Shown here: positions 42,743 through 51,538 of the stretch, one piece after another
Position numbering within the stretch: position 1 is the first letter of the stretch
Layout of the letters: every line of letters begins with the position of its first letter
From: Thermospira aquatica
GTDB lineage: Bacteria; Spirochaetota; Brevinematia; Brevinematales; Thermospiraceae
DNA length: 64,000 nt
Direction of reading: 5' to 3'
NCBI RefSeq assembly: GCF_023525255.1
Contig: NZ_CP073355.1
Location: 1,116,001-1,180,000, forward strand
The notes under the pieces: model-generated
Database searches by the model: none
Told to the model about the DNA's origin: nothing
The model's input: the letters and a program-made list of their open reading frames with translations, nothing else
Program-made: the position numbers and the translations under genes

Positions 42743-45517
42743 CTAAGGCAGTAATTTTCCATGAAAACGCTGAATAAGCTGGTAACGCTTTTGTACTCCG
42801 AGCTTTTTGAATATGCGCTTGATGTGACCTTTAACTGTTTCTTCAGTGATTGCAAGGTGCTGAGCAATCTCTGCATTGGATTTTCCGTCGACGATCAGGG
42901 TAAAAACCCTTTTTTCTGTCTCTGTGAGGGCTGAGAGATCGACGGAAGGGGAAGCTTCCCGGATCTGGAGGACAGGAGGTTTTGTTTCCAGCTCTTGAAG
43001 TTCTGCAAAGAACTCTTTTAAGGAATGAGAAAAAACCGAAAGTCTCTGGAGGAAAAGCCAGAGAGATTCTTTCTCTTGTTGTGAAGCTTGCACGTCAAAG
43101 AAAAAGAGCATAGCCTCATTATTTAAAAAGAAAAGGAGTACCTCTTTTTCAAAGACTTCGTCTTTTTTGTTATGAAAGTAGGCTTGTACTTTTTTAAATT
43201 TAAAGGGTGTTGGAGATGGAAATAAAAGATGACGTACCAGGCCGCTCTCTTTGATCATCTGGGATAAAAATATACTTTGATGAGCCTGGAATCGGAACAC
43301 ATCAAAGATTTTAGGATGCCATTCAAGGACATTTCCTTCGTGGTTGACAACCACCCAGGGAATAGGAAAACCTGTCAAAATCTGGTAAAAACGTTTGTAC
43401 GTTTCGGTATTTTCCTTTCCCAGACCGATGACAATGGAAAGGAAGCTATCATAGCTAATAATAGCAATCCTTTCTCCTGTTTCGAGAGTGAGAAGAGAAT
43501 TTTGTTTGATGGGAAGGGGAAGAGAAGGATGAAATGGTTGTTGGGATGCTACCGTATTTTTCAGGATAATCTTGCCGCTTCTTTCAACGAGAAGCACAGG
43601 GAGGGGCGAGGACTCAAGCCATACCCATGGTGAAGTAAAAGAAGCTTCTTGGAAGGGTATGAGATACATAACAGCATAAGGAGTATTTTTAACAATAACC
43701 CTGTAACACTGAAGTGTAAACCAGACGATGTTTTGTGCTTGTCGAAGAGGTACAGAAAATGAACAGAAACTTACCTCTTGCTGGTTTTCTTGTTGTTTCA
43801 AAAGAAAATAGAGGTCTTTGGAGTAGGCTGCATCGACTTTTTCAAGGAATTCAGAGAAAAGTCCTTCATGAAAAGGGATAAGCTTCTCAAATTGACTGTT
43901 CCAGTTGGAGAATTCTAACGTTTGTAGATTGAGGATGGCCATAGGAAACGGTGTTTCGTTGAAAAGGATCTGTATACTCTGTTGGTAGGAAGAAAGGTCG
44001 TTTCGCATGGCAACAAGTTGAGAAACATCCCTCGCAATACATCGATAACCTTCTATCTGATTGTTCCGTATAAGGGGGGTGGTGGCTACCTCGAGGAGAA
44101 GAGATTTTTTTTCGCGAGATATGGCGAGGAGATGACCGGAAAGCATCCCTTTACTCTGGTTAAGGGCTTGTTTAAAATAGAGAGTGGCTTCTTTTCCCAC
44201 AATATATTCGATAGGCTTATGGAGAACATTATCAGCTGAAAGATTGAAAAAACTCTCAATTCTTGGAGAAGTGTAGGTTATTTTCAGGCGAGCATCCATC
44301 TCCCATATCCAGTCTGAAAGATTGTCAACAAGCTCCTGGTATTGCCGTTGTTGATTTTCATATAGCCTGGCAAGCTCTGATTTCTGAGCTGTTTCCTTTT
44401 GCAGCTTGTGGACTGTTTCTTGAAGTTTTTTATTACTCTGGGCGAGGTGGCTTTTAAGGAGACGGTTTGTATTTTGATAAAACTGATAGAGTGACCTATC
44501 AAAGTAGATTTCCTGAGCGAATTCCCAGCATTCTCGTGCAAGATAAGCGAGAAGTCCAATCGCCATAAGCCAGGGGAAGATAGGGGAAAACGGTGTCCAG
44601 AGTCCCATCATCTCCCAGAAAAAGCCTATGCCTGTGAGAGCAAAAAAGACATGCCAGGGAAGAAAATTTCGATGAGTCGATGCCTGGTGATAAAAAATAA
44701 GAAGAATGAGCTGAAAATGAAGAGAAATACCGAAAAGAAAAAAACCGAGAGAATCATTTCTCCATCCTACTATAACCATGGTAAATAGGAGGAATATGAG
44801 AATGCTATGAAGCGCTATCATATCTGGTCGGTGAAGTTCCTGGTGGGTGAGAAGCTGGTAGAGTGTCCATGATACTCCAAAAACAGCCATGATCGAGAGC
44901 AACAGGGGAATAGAATGTTCTCCCGGAGAAATGATCAAAGCGGTGAGAATAGCAAGAAGAACAAAATTTATAGCTTTCCAGAGACGTTTGAGGTTTTGAG
45001 TACGAACAGCCCATAAAAAATACCAGACGAGAAGGGCAAGAACAATCCCACCGATTATTCCTGCAAACGTGAAAATAATAATTTGTTGCGAGATGAAATT
45101 TTCCATTTCCATAATTTTTGGAGTAATGATCAGAGGATGACCTTTTATTTCAAGAAGAAAGACAGAAGAGTTTTTGCCGGAGGGTATGATGAAGAAATTG
45201 GGGCTGGATTTTAACTCCAGAGGGGTGATTAAGCCGTTTTCATCGTAAAGAAAAGCCCTTTGAATAGGAGACCATTTTGTGCCATTAAAGAGAACGTATT
45301 GGGTATTTGAAGAGAGTCCATGGACCTCAACTTGTATCCAATGATTTTTCCCCATCCAGCCACTAAAAAAGAAGGGTTTCGAAAGCTTTAGTGCAGGTGT
45401 TTCGCGTATCATGAGAGAAAAATCACTCCCCGCTGCTATGAGGGAGGTGGTAATTTGGACAGCACAAGCAGTTTTCCACAAGAGGAATAAAAGGAGAAAA
45501 AGCCAACTTTTCTTCAT
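42743..45517 (-). CDS. Membrane-embedded one-component regulator: exported sensor, membrane helices, PAS domains, LuxR helix-turn-helix
   Basis: 924 aa. Signal peptide 1-19, an extracytoplasmic beta-rich domain about 25-140, seven to eight transmembrane helices about 145-340 (7TMR-DISM-like), a coiled coil about 345-405 (NRLLKSHLAQSNKKLQETVHKLQKE) and PAS domains from about 410 (YQELVDNLSDWIWEMDARLKITYTSPRI). The C-terminal 65 residues are a LuxR/FixJ helix-turn-helix (LTETEKRVFTLIVDGKSNAEIAQHLAITEETVKGHIKRIFKKLGV). There is no kinase or receiver domain, so it must sense and bind DNA in one chain anchored in the membrane. The promoter places transcription at or next to the ATG, giving a probably leaderless mRNA. 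Confidence 0.88.
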   Translation of the reverse strand: MKKSWLFLLLFLLWKTACAVQITTSLIAAGSDFSLMIRETPALKLSKPFFFSGWMGKNHWIQVEVHGLSSNTQYVLFNGTKWSPIQRAFLYDENGLITPLELKSSPNFFIIPSGKNSSVFLLEIKGHPLIITPKIMEMENFISQQIIIFTFAGIIGGIVLALLVWYFLWAVRTQNLKRLWKAINFVLLAILTALIISPGEHSIPLLLSIMAVFGVSWTLYQLLTHQELHRPDMIALHSILIFLLFTMVIVGWRNDSLGFFLFGISLHFQLILLIFYHQASTHRNFLPWHVFFALTGIGFFWEMMGLWTPFSPIFPWLMAIGLLAYLARECWEFAQEIYFDRSLYQFYQNTNRLLKSHLAQSNKKLQETVHKLQKETAQKSELARLYENQQRQYQELVDNLSDWIWEMDARLKITYTSPRIESFFNLSADNVLHKPIEYIVGKEATLYFKQALNQSKGMLSGHLLAISREKKSLLLEVATTPLIRNNQIEGYRCIARDVSQLVAMRNDLSSYQQSIQILFNETPFPMAILNLQTLEFSNWNSQFEKLIPFHEGLFSEFLEKVDAAYSKDLYFLLKQQENQQEVSFCSFSVPLRQAQNIVWFTLQCYRVIVKNTPYAVMYLIPFQEASFTSPWVWLESSPLPVLLVERSGKIILKNTVASQQPFHPSLPLPIKQNSLLTLETGERIAIISYDSFLSIVIGLGKENTETYKRFYQILTGFPIPWVVVNHEGNVLEWHPKIFDVFRFQAHQSIFLSQMIKESGLVRHLLFPSPTPFKFKKVQAYFHNKKDEVFEKEVLLFFLNNEAMLFFFDVQASQQEKESLWLFLQRLSVFSHSLKEFFAELQELETKPPVLQIREASPSVDLSALTETEKRVFTLIVDGKSNAEIAQHLAITEETVKGHIKRIFKKLGVQKRYQLIQRFHGKLLP

Positions 45518-45524
45518 CGTCTAT

Positions 45525-45553
45525 ATTGTAGCTTTAGATGAAAAGATTGTCAA
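45525..45553 (-). promoter_or_regulatory. Promoter of the LuxR-type gene (leaderless)
   Basis: On the minus strand TTGACA (45548-45553) and TACAAT (45525-45530), 17-bp spacer. Transcription should start at about 45517-45519 and the ATG begins at 45517, with no ribosome site between. Confidence 0.75.
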
Positions 45554-45577
45554 GAAAGATTCTTTTTCCAGGTAGGG

Positions 45578-46813
45578 TTAGAGCTGTTTCATGGGTCGGC
45601 TAGAAAATAAGCTTATGGAAGGGAGGATGCCTACCCCGATAGCTGTCCAGAAAAAGAGCGTATCAGGCTTATCTATGACTTGAATAGGAAGGGTTCCGAG
45701 AAGAGAGGTGGCTTTCTCGAGCATGAGGTGGAAAGACCATCGAGAAACAACAACGGCAAAAAGAGCAAGAAGAATGTATTTAGCCCCAATCATGGCGAGT
45801 AAAAAGAGTCGGCTTTCTCCCAGGACCCTGAGGAGATGGTAGTAGGACTGGCGTCTAAAACTTGAGAGAAAGGCAGCGAGTCCTATAGCGATACTACAGA
45901 GACCCCATATGAGTCCTTGAAGGAGACGAAACACGGTTTTGAGATGATTTTGCATCGTAAGAATTTCCTGTGACATTTCTGTCTGTGAAGAGACATTGAG
46001 CTTGAGTTTGGCGATTGCTCTGGTGAGAGAAAGGAGGCTTTCATGATTTTGTGCTTCCACAAGGACATAACTGTATTCTGGTTTTGTTTTTTCGAAGTGA
46101 AGGTTGTAGTGTTCAACCACAGCATAGGGGAGGATAAGAGCTATTTCGCCTATTTTTCGGCTGAAGCCGGCAAGTTCTCCATCAATCACAACGGGTGTCT
46201 CCATACTTTTGAGGCTGGATTTTCCGAAGACGATTTTCATTTTCTGACCACGGGCGAAATCTTCCGTGATAAGGGGAAGCTGGTTTGGTTTTGCCAGTGT
46301 CTGGTTGTACATGTCTAACAGAAGAGCGGGGAGAAGGGCAATGACGGTTTCACCCTCTTTCCATTTTCTCCACCGGGAGCGGTAACGTTGAGGTATCTCA
46401 TTCTGGATGAATTCCCAGGGTACGCCGATGGCTACGACATCGCTTTTGTAGCCCATCCCAAAAAGAGAAATCTGAACTTCCATCGGTATCTGTGAAGCAA
46501 GGAAGGGATAGACCTTTTTGACACCACTGAGGGTTTGGATTTTTTTGAGGATGGTATCGTCAATGTAACTGCCCTGGGGACGCTGGAGCTGAATACCAAA
46601 AAGGGAAGTGGTTTTGACGGCTTTTGGAGTAATACGAATAGTCTGCGGGGGGAGTTTGGTGATAAACTGTTTTTCAAGATAGGAGAAAAGAGTTTTTTCT
46701 ATGGTGAGAAACCCCATGCTAAACCAGAGGGTAACAACGAGCGTAAAAAGAAAAAGGAGATGAAGCAGAGGGTTTGCCAGGCATTCTCGCCAGAAGAGCA
46801 TCAGTTTTTTCAT
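45578..46813 (-). CDS. ABC transporter permease (MacB/FtsX/LolCE-like)
   Basis: 411 aa. One N-terminal transmembrane helix (LLHLLFLFTLVVTLWFSMGFL), a large extracytoplasmic domain (about 40-290: SGVKKVYPFLASQIPMEV, VVIDGELAGFSRKIGEIALI) and three C-terminal helices. This is the MacB/LolC layout, mechanotransmission without substrate channels, used to move lipoproteins or peptides. A 4-nt overlap with the ATPase gene shows that they form one transporter. Lipoprotein release is one possible role. Confidence 0.85.
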   Translation of the reverse strand: MKKLMLFWRECLANPLLHLLFLFTLVVTLWFSMGFLTIEKTLFSYLEKQFITKLPPQTIRITPKAVKTTSLFGIQLQRPQGSYIDDTILKKIQTLSGVKKVYPFLASQIPMEVQISLFGMGYKSDVVAIGVPWEFIQNEIPQRYRSRWRKWKEGETVIALLPALLLDMYNQTLAKPNQLPLITEDFARGQKMKIVFGKSSLKSMETPVVIDGELAGFSRKIGEIALILPYAVVEHYNLHFEKTKPEYSYVLVEAQNHESLLSLTRAIAKLKLNVSSQTEMSQEILTMQNHLKTVFRLLQGLIWGLCSIAIGLAAFLSSFRRQSYYHLLRVLGESRLFLLAMIGAKYILLALFAVVVSRWSFHLMLEKATSLLGTLPIQVIDKPDTLFFWTAIGVGILPSISLFSSRPMKQL

Positions 46814-47496
46814 AACAGTTCGAGCCTCCCCTCGTGAAGATGGTAGGTTTTATGACATTTTTTTGCGAGCTTTTTCTTGTGGTGGACGAGAATCATGGAG
46901 AAAGGTTGCTCTTTAAAAAGTATCTCAAGAAGTTCGAGTAGCTCCTCTGAGGTTTTTTCATCGAGGTTGGCAAAAGGTTCATCGGCCAGAACGAGAAGGG
47001 GTTGAATGACGAAGGCTCTTGCAAGCGAGAGGCGTTGTTTTTGACCACCGGAGAGGAGACCTGCCCGATGGTGTTTGTGGGTTTCAAGTCCCACCTTTTT
47101 GAGAAGCCACTGGGCGTAGTCGAGTTGGTTTTTGCCATACCATCCCCGGATACGGAGGGGAAGAATGAGGTTTTCCCACACGGTTTCACTTTCAACAAGA
47201 CGAAAGTCTTGAAAGATAACCCCTATATGCCTGTTTCGTAGGTAGGCAGGATAGATATCAAAAAAGTAGGGGAGGTGTTTTCCCTTCCAGAGGATTTTTC
47301 CTCTGTCAGGTCGAATAAGGCCGGCAATAATGGACAGAAGGGTTGTTTTACCACTCCCTGAAGGTCCCATGAGTCCAATCCACTCTTCCTTAAAAACATC
47401 AAAAGAAATGTCTTTGAGGATGGGGATTCGTTTTCCTGCGATGGGAAAGCTTTTGCTGATACCTTTGAGGGAGAGGAATGGCTCTTTTTGGTTCAT
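46810..47496 (-). CDS. ABC transporter ATP-binding protein (LolD/MacB-like)
   Basis: 228 aa. Walker A GPSGSGKTTLLS, Q-loop FQDFRLVESETVWENLILPL, signature LLSGGQKQRLSLARAF and Walker B LVLADEPFANLD, the LolD/FtsE/MacB type that pairs with the permease encoded next (4-nt overlap). It starts 4 nt after the aldehyde dehydrogenase. Confidence 0.9.
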   Translation of the reverse strand: MNQKEPFLSLKGISKSFPIAGKRIPILKDISFDVFKEEWIGLMGPSGSGKTTLLSIIAGLIRPDRGKILWKGKHLPYFFDIYPAYLRNRHIGVIFQDFRLVESETVWENLILPLRIRGWYGKNQLDYAQWLLKKVGLETHKHHRAGLLSGGQKQRLSLARAFVIQPLLVLADEPFANLDEKTSEELLELLEILFKEQPFSMILVHHKKKLAKKCHKTYHLHEGRLELL

Positions 47497-47500
47497 GGGG

Positions 47501-48967
47501 CTATCCTAGATTCACGATGATGGTATGGAGTTCGGTAAGCTCATCAATACTGTACTTGATACCCTCCCGACCTATGCCCGAACGCTTGTTTCCTCCAAAG
47601 GGGAAGTGACCTACCCCGTGAGCAGGAATGGCATTGATGGTGACACTTCCATCATGGAGGGCTTCCGCAACGCGAAAGGCTCTGGTGATGTCCTGGGTGA
47701 ATACACAACTATCCAGTCCGTACTCTGAAGCATTGGCAAGACGAATGGCCTCTTCTTCGTTTTTGACCCTTATAATAGGAAGAATGGGACCAAAAATTTC
47801 CTCCCACGCGAGGCGGCAGTCTGTTGAGATTTCGACAATATGGGGAGGGTAAAAGAGGTTGTTTCTTTTTTTCTCTACGAGGAAACGAGCCTGTTTTTCT
47901 CTGGCGTCGGCAAGAAGTCCATCAAGTCTTGTCGCTGCAGCCTCGTTGATCACCGTTCCCATGGGGGTTTTAGGATCCATGGGATCTCCGCAGGAGTAGT
48001 TTTTGGATTCTTCAACGAGGGCTTCGATGAGTTGTGGGGCGATGCTTTCCTCTACCAGGACACGACTCACCGCATCACAGCGCTGGCCTGAGTTTCGGAA
48101 AGCCCCTTTGCAGAGGAGGCTTGCGGTTTTCTGAATATCCGCGTCAGCAAACACGAGAGCGGCTGCTTTGCCTCCAAGTTCGAGATGGAGGCGTTTCATG
48201 CCAGCGCGAGAGGCTATGTATTCTCCTACCTGGGTAGAACCGGTAAAACTTATAGCCTTGACAAGGGGATGGGTCACAAGGGTGTCGCCAATCTCCTTGC
48301 CACTGCCGGTAAGAATGTGGATAGCCCCTTGAGGGATGCCCGCTTTTTCTAAAATTCGAACGAAAAGGATGAGAGAAATGGGGGTGTCACTTGCTGGTTT
48401 TACCACAACGGTGTTACCGGCAAGAAGGGCAGGTATAATCTTGGCAGCACCGATAAAAAGAGGATAGTTGAAGGGAGCAATGGCTGCCACCACCCCGAGA
48501 GGGCGACGTTTGACAATAGCAAATTTTCCCTTCGTGTCGTGAACCCATTCTCCAGGGAGGTATTCCCCGTAGAGGACTCGTACCTCTTCCTCTACCAGGC
48601 GAAGGCGCTCTATGGTGGCATCTACTTCAGAAAATGCCACGGAAATGGGTTTCCCCGATTCGAGGACGATGGTTTTTGCCATGTCTTCTCTGACAGAGGC
48701 GAGTATTTCTGCGGCCTTTTTCATGATTTCCAGTCTCTCAAGGGGATCAAACGAAAGCTTCTCAAAAAAGCGATAGGCTGCCTGGATGGCGTTTTCCGCG
48801 TCCTGGTTGTTAGCAAGAGGAACACGCCCGATTACCTCACCGGTGGCAGGATTTATCACATCCTGCGATTCACCTGAGGAAAGACACCGCCAGCATCCGT
48901 CAATGAGAAGATGAAAATGAGGGATGCCGTCTTTCTCCTGGGCTACTTCACTCCAGAGGGGAATCAT
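47501..48967 (-). CDS. Aldehyde dehydrogenase (GapN / glyceraldehyde-3-phosphate dehydrogenase-like)
   Basis: 488 aa from the ATG at 48967 after GGAGGAAGC. The NAD(P) aldehyde dehydrogenase motifs are present: APFNYPLFIGAAKIIPALLAGNTVVVKP, the Glu in HLELGGKAA and the catalytic Cys in FRNSGQRCDAVSR. The C-terminal segment (HFPFGGNKRSGIGREGIKYSI) resembles non-phosphorylating GapN and archaeal GAPN-like enzymes, which oxidise glyceraldehyde-3-phosphate straight to 3-phosphoglycerate. The substrate is not proven; lactaldehyde or semialdehyde oxidation is possible. Its 5' end overlaps murG by 20 nt. Confidence 0.82.
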   Translation of the reverse strand: MIPLWSEVAQEKDGIPHFHLLIDGCWRCLSSGESQDVINPATGEVIGRVPLANNQDAENAIQAAYRFFEKLSFDPLERLEIMKKAAEILASVREDMAKTIVLESGKPISVAFSEVDATIERLRLVEEEVRVLYGEYLPGEWVHDTKGKFAIVKRRPLGVVAAIAPFNYPLFIGAAKIIPALLAGNTVVVKPASDTPISLILFVRILEKAGIPQGAIHILTGSGKEIGDTLVTHPLVKAISFTGSTQVGEYIASRAGMKRLHLELGGKAAALVFADADIQKTASLLCKGAFRNSGQRCDAVSRVLVEESIAPQLIEALVEESKNYSCGDPMDPKTPMGTVINEAAATRLDGLLADAREKQARFLVEKKRNNLFYPPHIVEISTDCRLAWEEIFGPILPIIRVKNEEEAIRLANASEYGLDSCVFTQDITRAFRVAEALHDGSVTINAIPAHGVGHFPFGGNKRSGIGREGIKYSIDELTELHTIIVNLG

Positions 48968-50063
48968 AGCTTCCTCCTTTGATAAAATTTCTCTCAATAT
49001 CATCAAGGATACGTTTCTCCGGGAATTGTTGGTGAATTTCTTTTATTGTTTCAAAAGCCTGATGTCGTTCAGGGAGGGAAGAGAGAAAGGTGTCAAGGGT
49101 TGTTTGGAGTTTTTCAAGCTCAACCTCTTCTAAAAGCATGGCACACCCTTGCTCCACAAGGTAAAGGGCATTTTTTTTCTGATGGTCATCGGGTGATTTG
49201 TAAATCGGGATAAAGAGAGCGGGGCATGAGGCGGCAATCACCTCGGTGATGGTGGTAGCTCCACTTCGGGCAATCACCCCGTCACATGCTCCCCAAAAGG
49301 CATCCATTCTTTCAATAAACGAAAAAACTCGCACGAGTGGGTAATTCTTTTCTATCCTTTCGATTGTTCCGGCGGCTTGCATCCTCTGATAGTGGGCTCC
49401 ACCAACGCTCCATATTACAGCGGTGTTTTTAGCATGAAGAAAGTCAAGGACACGTTCAATGGCGATATTGAGACGATGGGCTCCCTGACTCCCTCCCACT
49501 ATGCCCAGACAGAGACCGGTCTGGGGGAGATGAAAAAATTCTCGAGCTTCTTTTTTTGGAAGAGGGCGAGAAAATATGGTCGGATTTCCCGTGAAAAGGG
49601 CTTTTTTGGTGGGAATTTTTTCTGTATGGGGAAAAGATGTGTACACTCTCTTCGCAAAAGGGGCGAACATGCGGTTGGTAATGCCTGCAACGGTATTTTG
49701 CTCGAGAATGTAGAGGGGGATCCTGAGAATGAGGGCAGAGAGAGCGATAGGGTTGGAAATGTATCCCCCCGTGATGATGATGGCATTGGGTTTTTGTTTT
49801 GCGACTTCTCCCACGGTGACAAAAAAAGCCCGTAAGATTTTTGCTATCCACAGGGGGGTTTTCCAGGAGAGTTTTCGAGAAAGTGAACCTATGGGGACGA
49901 TGTATCTGTCTGATGGAGCAATGCGGGAAGTGATACTGAAACGTTCGTCATTGGGACCCAAGAAATAGGTGACGGTATGTCCTCTTCTTTTGGCTTCCTC
50001 ATAGACAGCAATCCCTGGTATGAGGTGTCCACCTGTTTTTCCACCGCTAATGAGAAGTTTCAA
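48948..50063 (-). CDS. murG: UDP-GlcNAc:lipid I N-acetylglucosaminyltransferase
   Basis: 371 aa of glycosyltransferase family 28. It makes lipid II from lipid I at the inner face of the membrane. Motifs: GGKTGGHLIPGIAV at the N-terminus, the acceptor-site ITGGYISNPIALSA, GGSQGAHRLN and the C-terminal donor site ARSGATTITEVIAASCPALFIPIYKSPDDHQKKNA. The family-typical start is a TTG codon at 50063, preceded by GGGGAGGAG at 7 nt. No other mur or fts genes are next to it. Confidence 0.93.
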   Translation of the reverse strand: MKLLISGGKTGGHLIPGIAVYEEAKRRGHTVTYFLGPNDERFSITSRIAPSDRYIVPIGSLSRKLSWKTPLWIAKILRAFFVTVGEVAKQKPNAIIITGGYISNPIALSALILRIPLYILEQNTVAGITNRMFAPFAKRVYTSFPHTEKIPTKKALFTGNPTIFSRPLPKKEAREFFHLPQTGLCLGIVGGSQGAHRLNIAIERVLDFLHAKNTAVIWSVGGAHYQRMQAAGTIERIEKNYPLVRVFSFIERMDAFWGACDGVIARSGATTITEVIAASCPALFIPIYKSPDDHQKKNALYLVEQGCAMLLEEVELEKLQTTLDTFLSSLPERHQAFETIKEIHQQFPEKRILDDIERNFIKGGSYDSPLE

Positions 50064-50180
50064 TGTTTTTCTCCTCCCCTTTTATGGATGTTATCTTAAG
50101 GAAAGGAAAATAAAAAAGCAAGCAAAAGACTAAAGCGGGGCTCTTTCTTTTTCCAAAGGAAAAGTGCTTTGCGAGAGGGT

Positions 50181-50240
50181 GTCTCTGGGAGTTTTTGTCC
50201 CACGCTTTTTTGGCCCGGCGAACTAGCTCCCAGCCGAGAG
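50181..50240. other. Structured intergenic segment
   Basis: CTGGGAG (50186-50192) pairs with CTCCCAG (50227-50233), enclosing a 34-nt G/C-containing loop. Short outer pairs (TCT with AGA beyond a bulge) extend it. It lies between murG and the divergent lipoprotein gene. No riboswitch class was recognised. Confidence 0.3.
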
Positions 50241-50267
50241 AAAAAACAAAAAAAGTAGCATCCCTAC

Positions 50268-50296
50268 TTGAAAAATCTTCAAATGAGGGGTATATT
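50268..50296 (+). promoter_or_regulatory. Promoter of the head-GIN lipoprotein
   Basis: TTGAAA (50268-50273) and TATATT (50291-50296), 17-bp spacer. Confidence 0.55.
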
Positions 50297-50339
50297 TCTA
50301 GAGAAACGTCAGAAAAATTTCGAAATAATGAGGATACAT

Positions 50340-50999
50340 ATGAAAAGAATGGTTGTTTTTGGTGTGGTTCTGTTCATCTTGACAGGCTGCGGTCTTTTCA
50401 AAACAGAGGTGAGGGGGTCCGGTATTCTTACCTCGAAAGAGTATGATAGCTCAGGGGTGACCGCGATTGATCTCAGTGGAGGATATGAGCTCGAGTATGT
50501 TCCCGAACTGGGAGAAAATGTGCTTTTGATCACCACGGATGATAATCTCTTTGAGTATCTCACCGTGAAAAAGAGTGGGAGTACCATGGAGATTTTTTAC
50601 AAAGAGGGGTATGAGCTGAAGCCCACTGACGGGATAAAAATAAAAACCTCCCTCGCTACCATAAACAAATTTGCGATTGCGGGAGCACTCTCCTGGAGTG
50701 GGACTAATCTGGTGAAAGACAGCTTTACCCTTGAGGTTTCCGGGGCGGCAGATGTTACTCTCTCCGGCAAAATCGATACCACGCTCTATGATGTGTCGGG
50801 GAGTATTTCTATCACTACCCCTGAGCTCACAAACCGCACGTTGACACTTGAAGTCTCGGGGTCTGTTGATGCTACCGTTCGGGTTACCGACCAGCTGGGG
50901 GTGAATGTTTCCGGGTCCGGTGCCGTGGACTACTATGGGAATCCTACGGTATCGCAGGATATTTCCGGTAGTGTGAGTATTCGTCGAGTTGGGGAGTAA
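50340..50999 (+). CDS. Head-GIN (DUF2807) domain lipoprotein
   Basis: 219 aa from the ATG at 50340, with a lipoprotein signal (MKRMVVFGVVLFILTGC). The frame extends upstream to 50268 through the promoter, so the later start is chosen. The mature protein is a right-handed beta-helix of repeated short turns (EVSGAADVTLSG, DVSGSISITTPELT, EVSGSVDATVRV, NVSGSGAVDYYG), the DUF2807/head-GIN putative auto-transporter adhesin pattern. The function is not known. It would sit on an envelope surface. Confidence 0.82.
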   Translation: MKRMVVFGVVLFILTGCGLFKTEVRGSGILTSKEYDSSGVTAIDLSGGYELEYVPELGENVLLITTDDNLFEYLTVKKSGSTMEIFYKEGYELKPTDGIKIKTSLATINKFAIAGALSWSGTNLVKDSFTLEVSGAADVTLSGKIDTTLYDVSGSISITTPELTNRTLTLEVSGSVDATVRVTDQLGVNVSGSGAVDYYGNPTVSQDISGSVSIRRVGE

Positions 51000-51021
51000 A
51001 AAGACTCTCAAAGTTTTTCCT

Positions 51022-51050
51022 CCCCCCACCATGGGTGGGGGGGATTTTTT
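51022..51050 (+). terminator. Terminator after the head-GIN gene
   Basis: CCCCCCACC (51022-51030), a 3-nt loop, GGTGGGGGG (51034-51042), then six T. Confidence 0.85.
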
Positions 51051-51109
51051 AAGTCTAAGGCGTTGGTGAGAAGCATCTTTTAAAAGATTTTGGTGGTAAG
51101 GAGAGGATG

Positions 51110-51371
51110 ATGAAGGAATTGAGAAAAGTTCTCATGGTATTGGGTATGGGGTGGGCGATGGTGATGTTTGGTGAGGAGGTTGAGGAACCGAGAAGCTGGG
51201 TGCGAAGCCCCTCGAGTGATGTTTCGGTGTCGTACCAGCCTGTGTTGGGAGCAGGGAACTAGTCTCCATACCCTCGAAGCGATGGGGAGGTATACGAACT
51301 GGGAGGAGGCTGTGGGGGCGATTTCTCACTGGGTGAGCAATGTGGGGATAAAGGAGATAGAGGGGAGGTAG
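51110..51371 (+). pseudogene. Small exported protein, frameshifted
   Basis: From ATG 51110 (AAGGAG 6 nt upstream) a signal peptide is encoded (MKELRKVLMVLGMGWAMVMFG) and the frame stops at TAG 51260-51262 after 50 residues. The next frame continues with protein-like sequence (SLHTLEAMGRYTNWEEAVGA, SHWVSNVGIKEIEGR) to TAG 51369-51371. Removing one G from GCAGGGAAC near 51255 joins the two into a protein of about 86 aa. The family is not recognised. A sequencing error is possible. Confidence 0.6.
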
Positions 51372-51477
51372 AAAGCTAACAACTCTTTGGGATTTCAAGA
51401 GAAAAAGGCTTCTCATGGTGGAAACGTAAGCAGGGCACACCGTGTCGAAAAGATTATTTTGGAAAAAGCTCAGTTGC

Positions 51478-51506
51478 TTGACAATTAATAATTTTCATTG
51501 TACAAT
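51478..51506 (+). promoter_or_regulatory. Promoter of rny
   Basis: TTGACA (51478-51483) and TACAAT (51501-51506), 17-bp spacer, 33 nt before the rny ATG. Confidence 0.75.
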
Positions 51507-51538
51507 TTATACACCAAAAAAGAGAAAAGGGGATAGAT

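Noticed and set aside
50181-50240. Known riboswitch in the murG/head-GIN gap
   Set aside because: No match to remembered cyclic-di-GMP, cobalamin or other class cores.
50818-50995. Repetitive SGS motifs as a CRISPR-like or tandem DNA repeat
   Set aside because: The repetition is in the protein (head-GIN beta-helix turns), not in exact DNA repeats.
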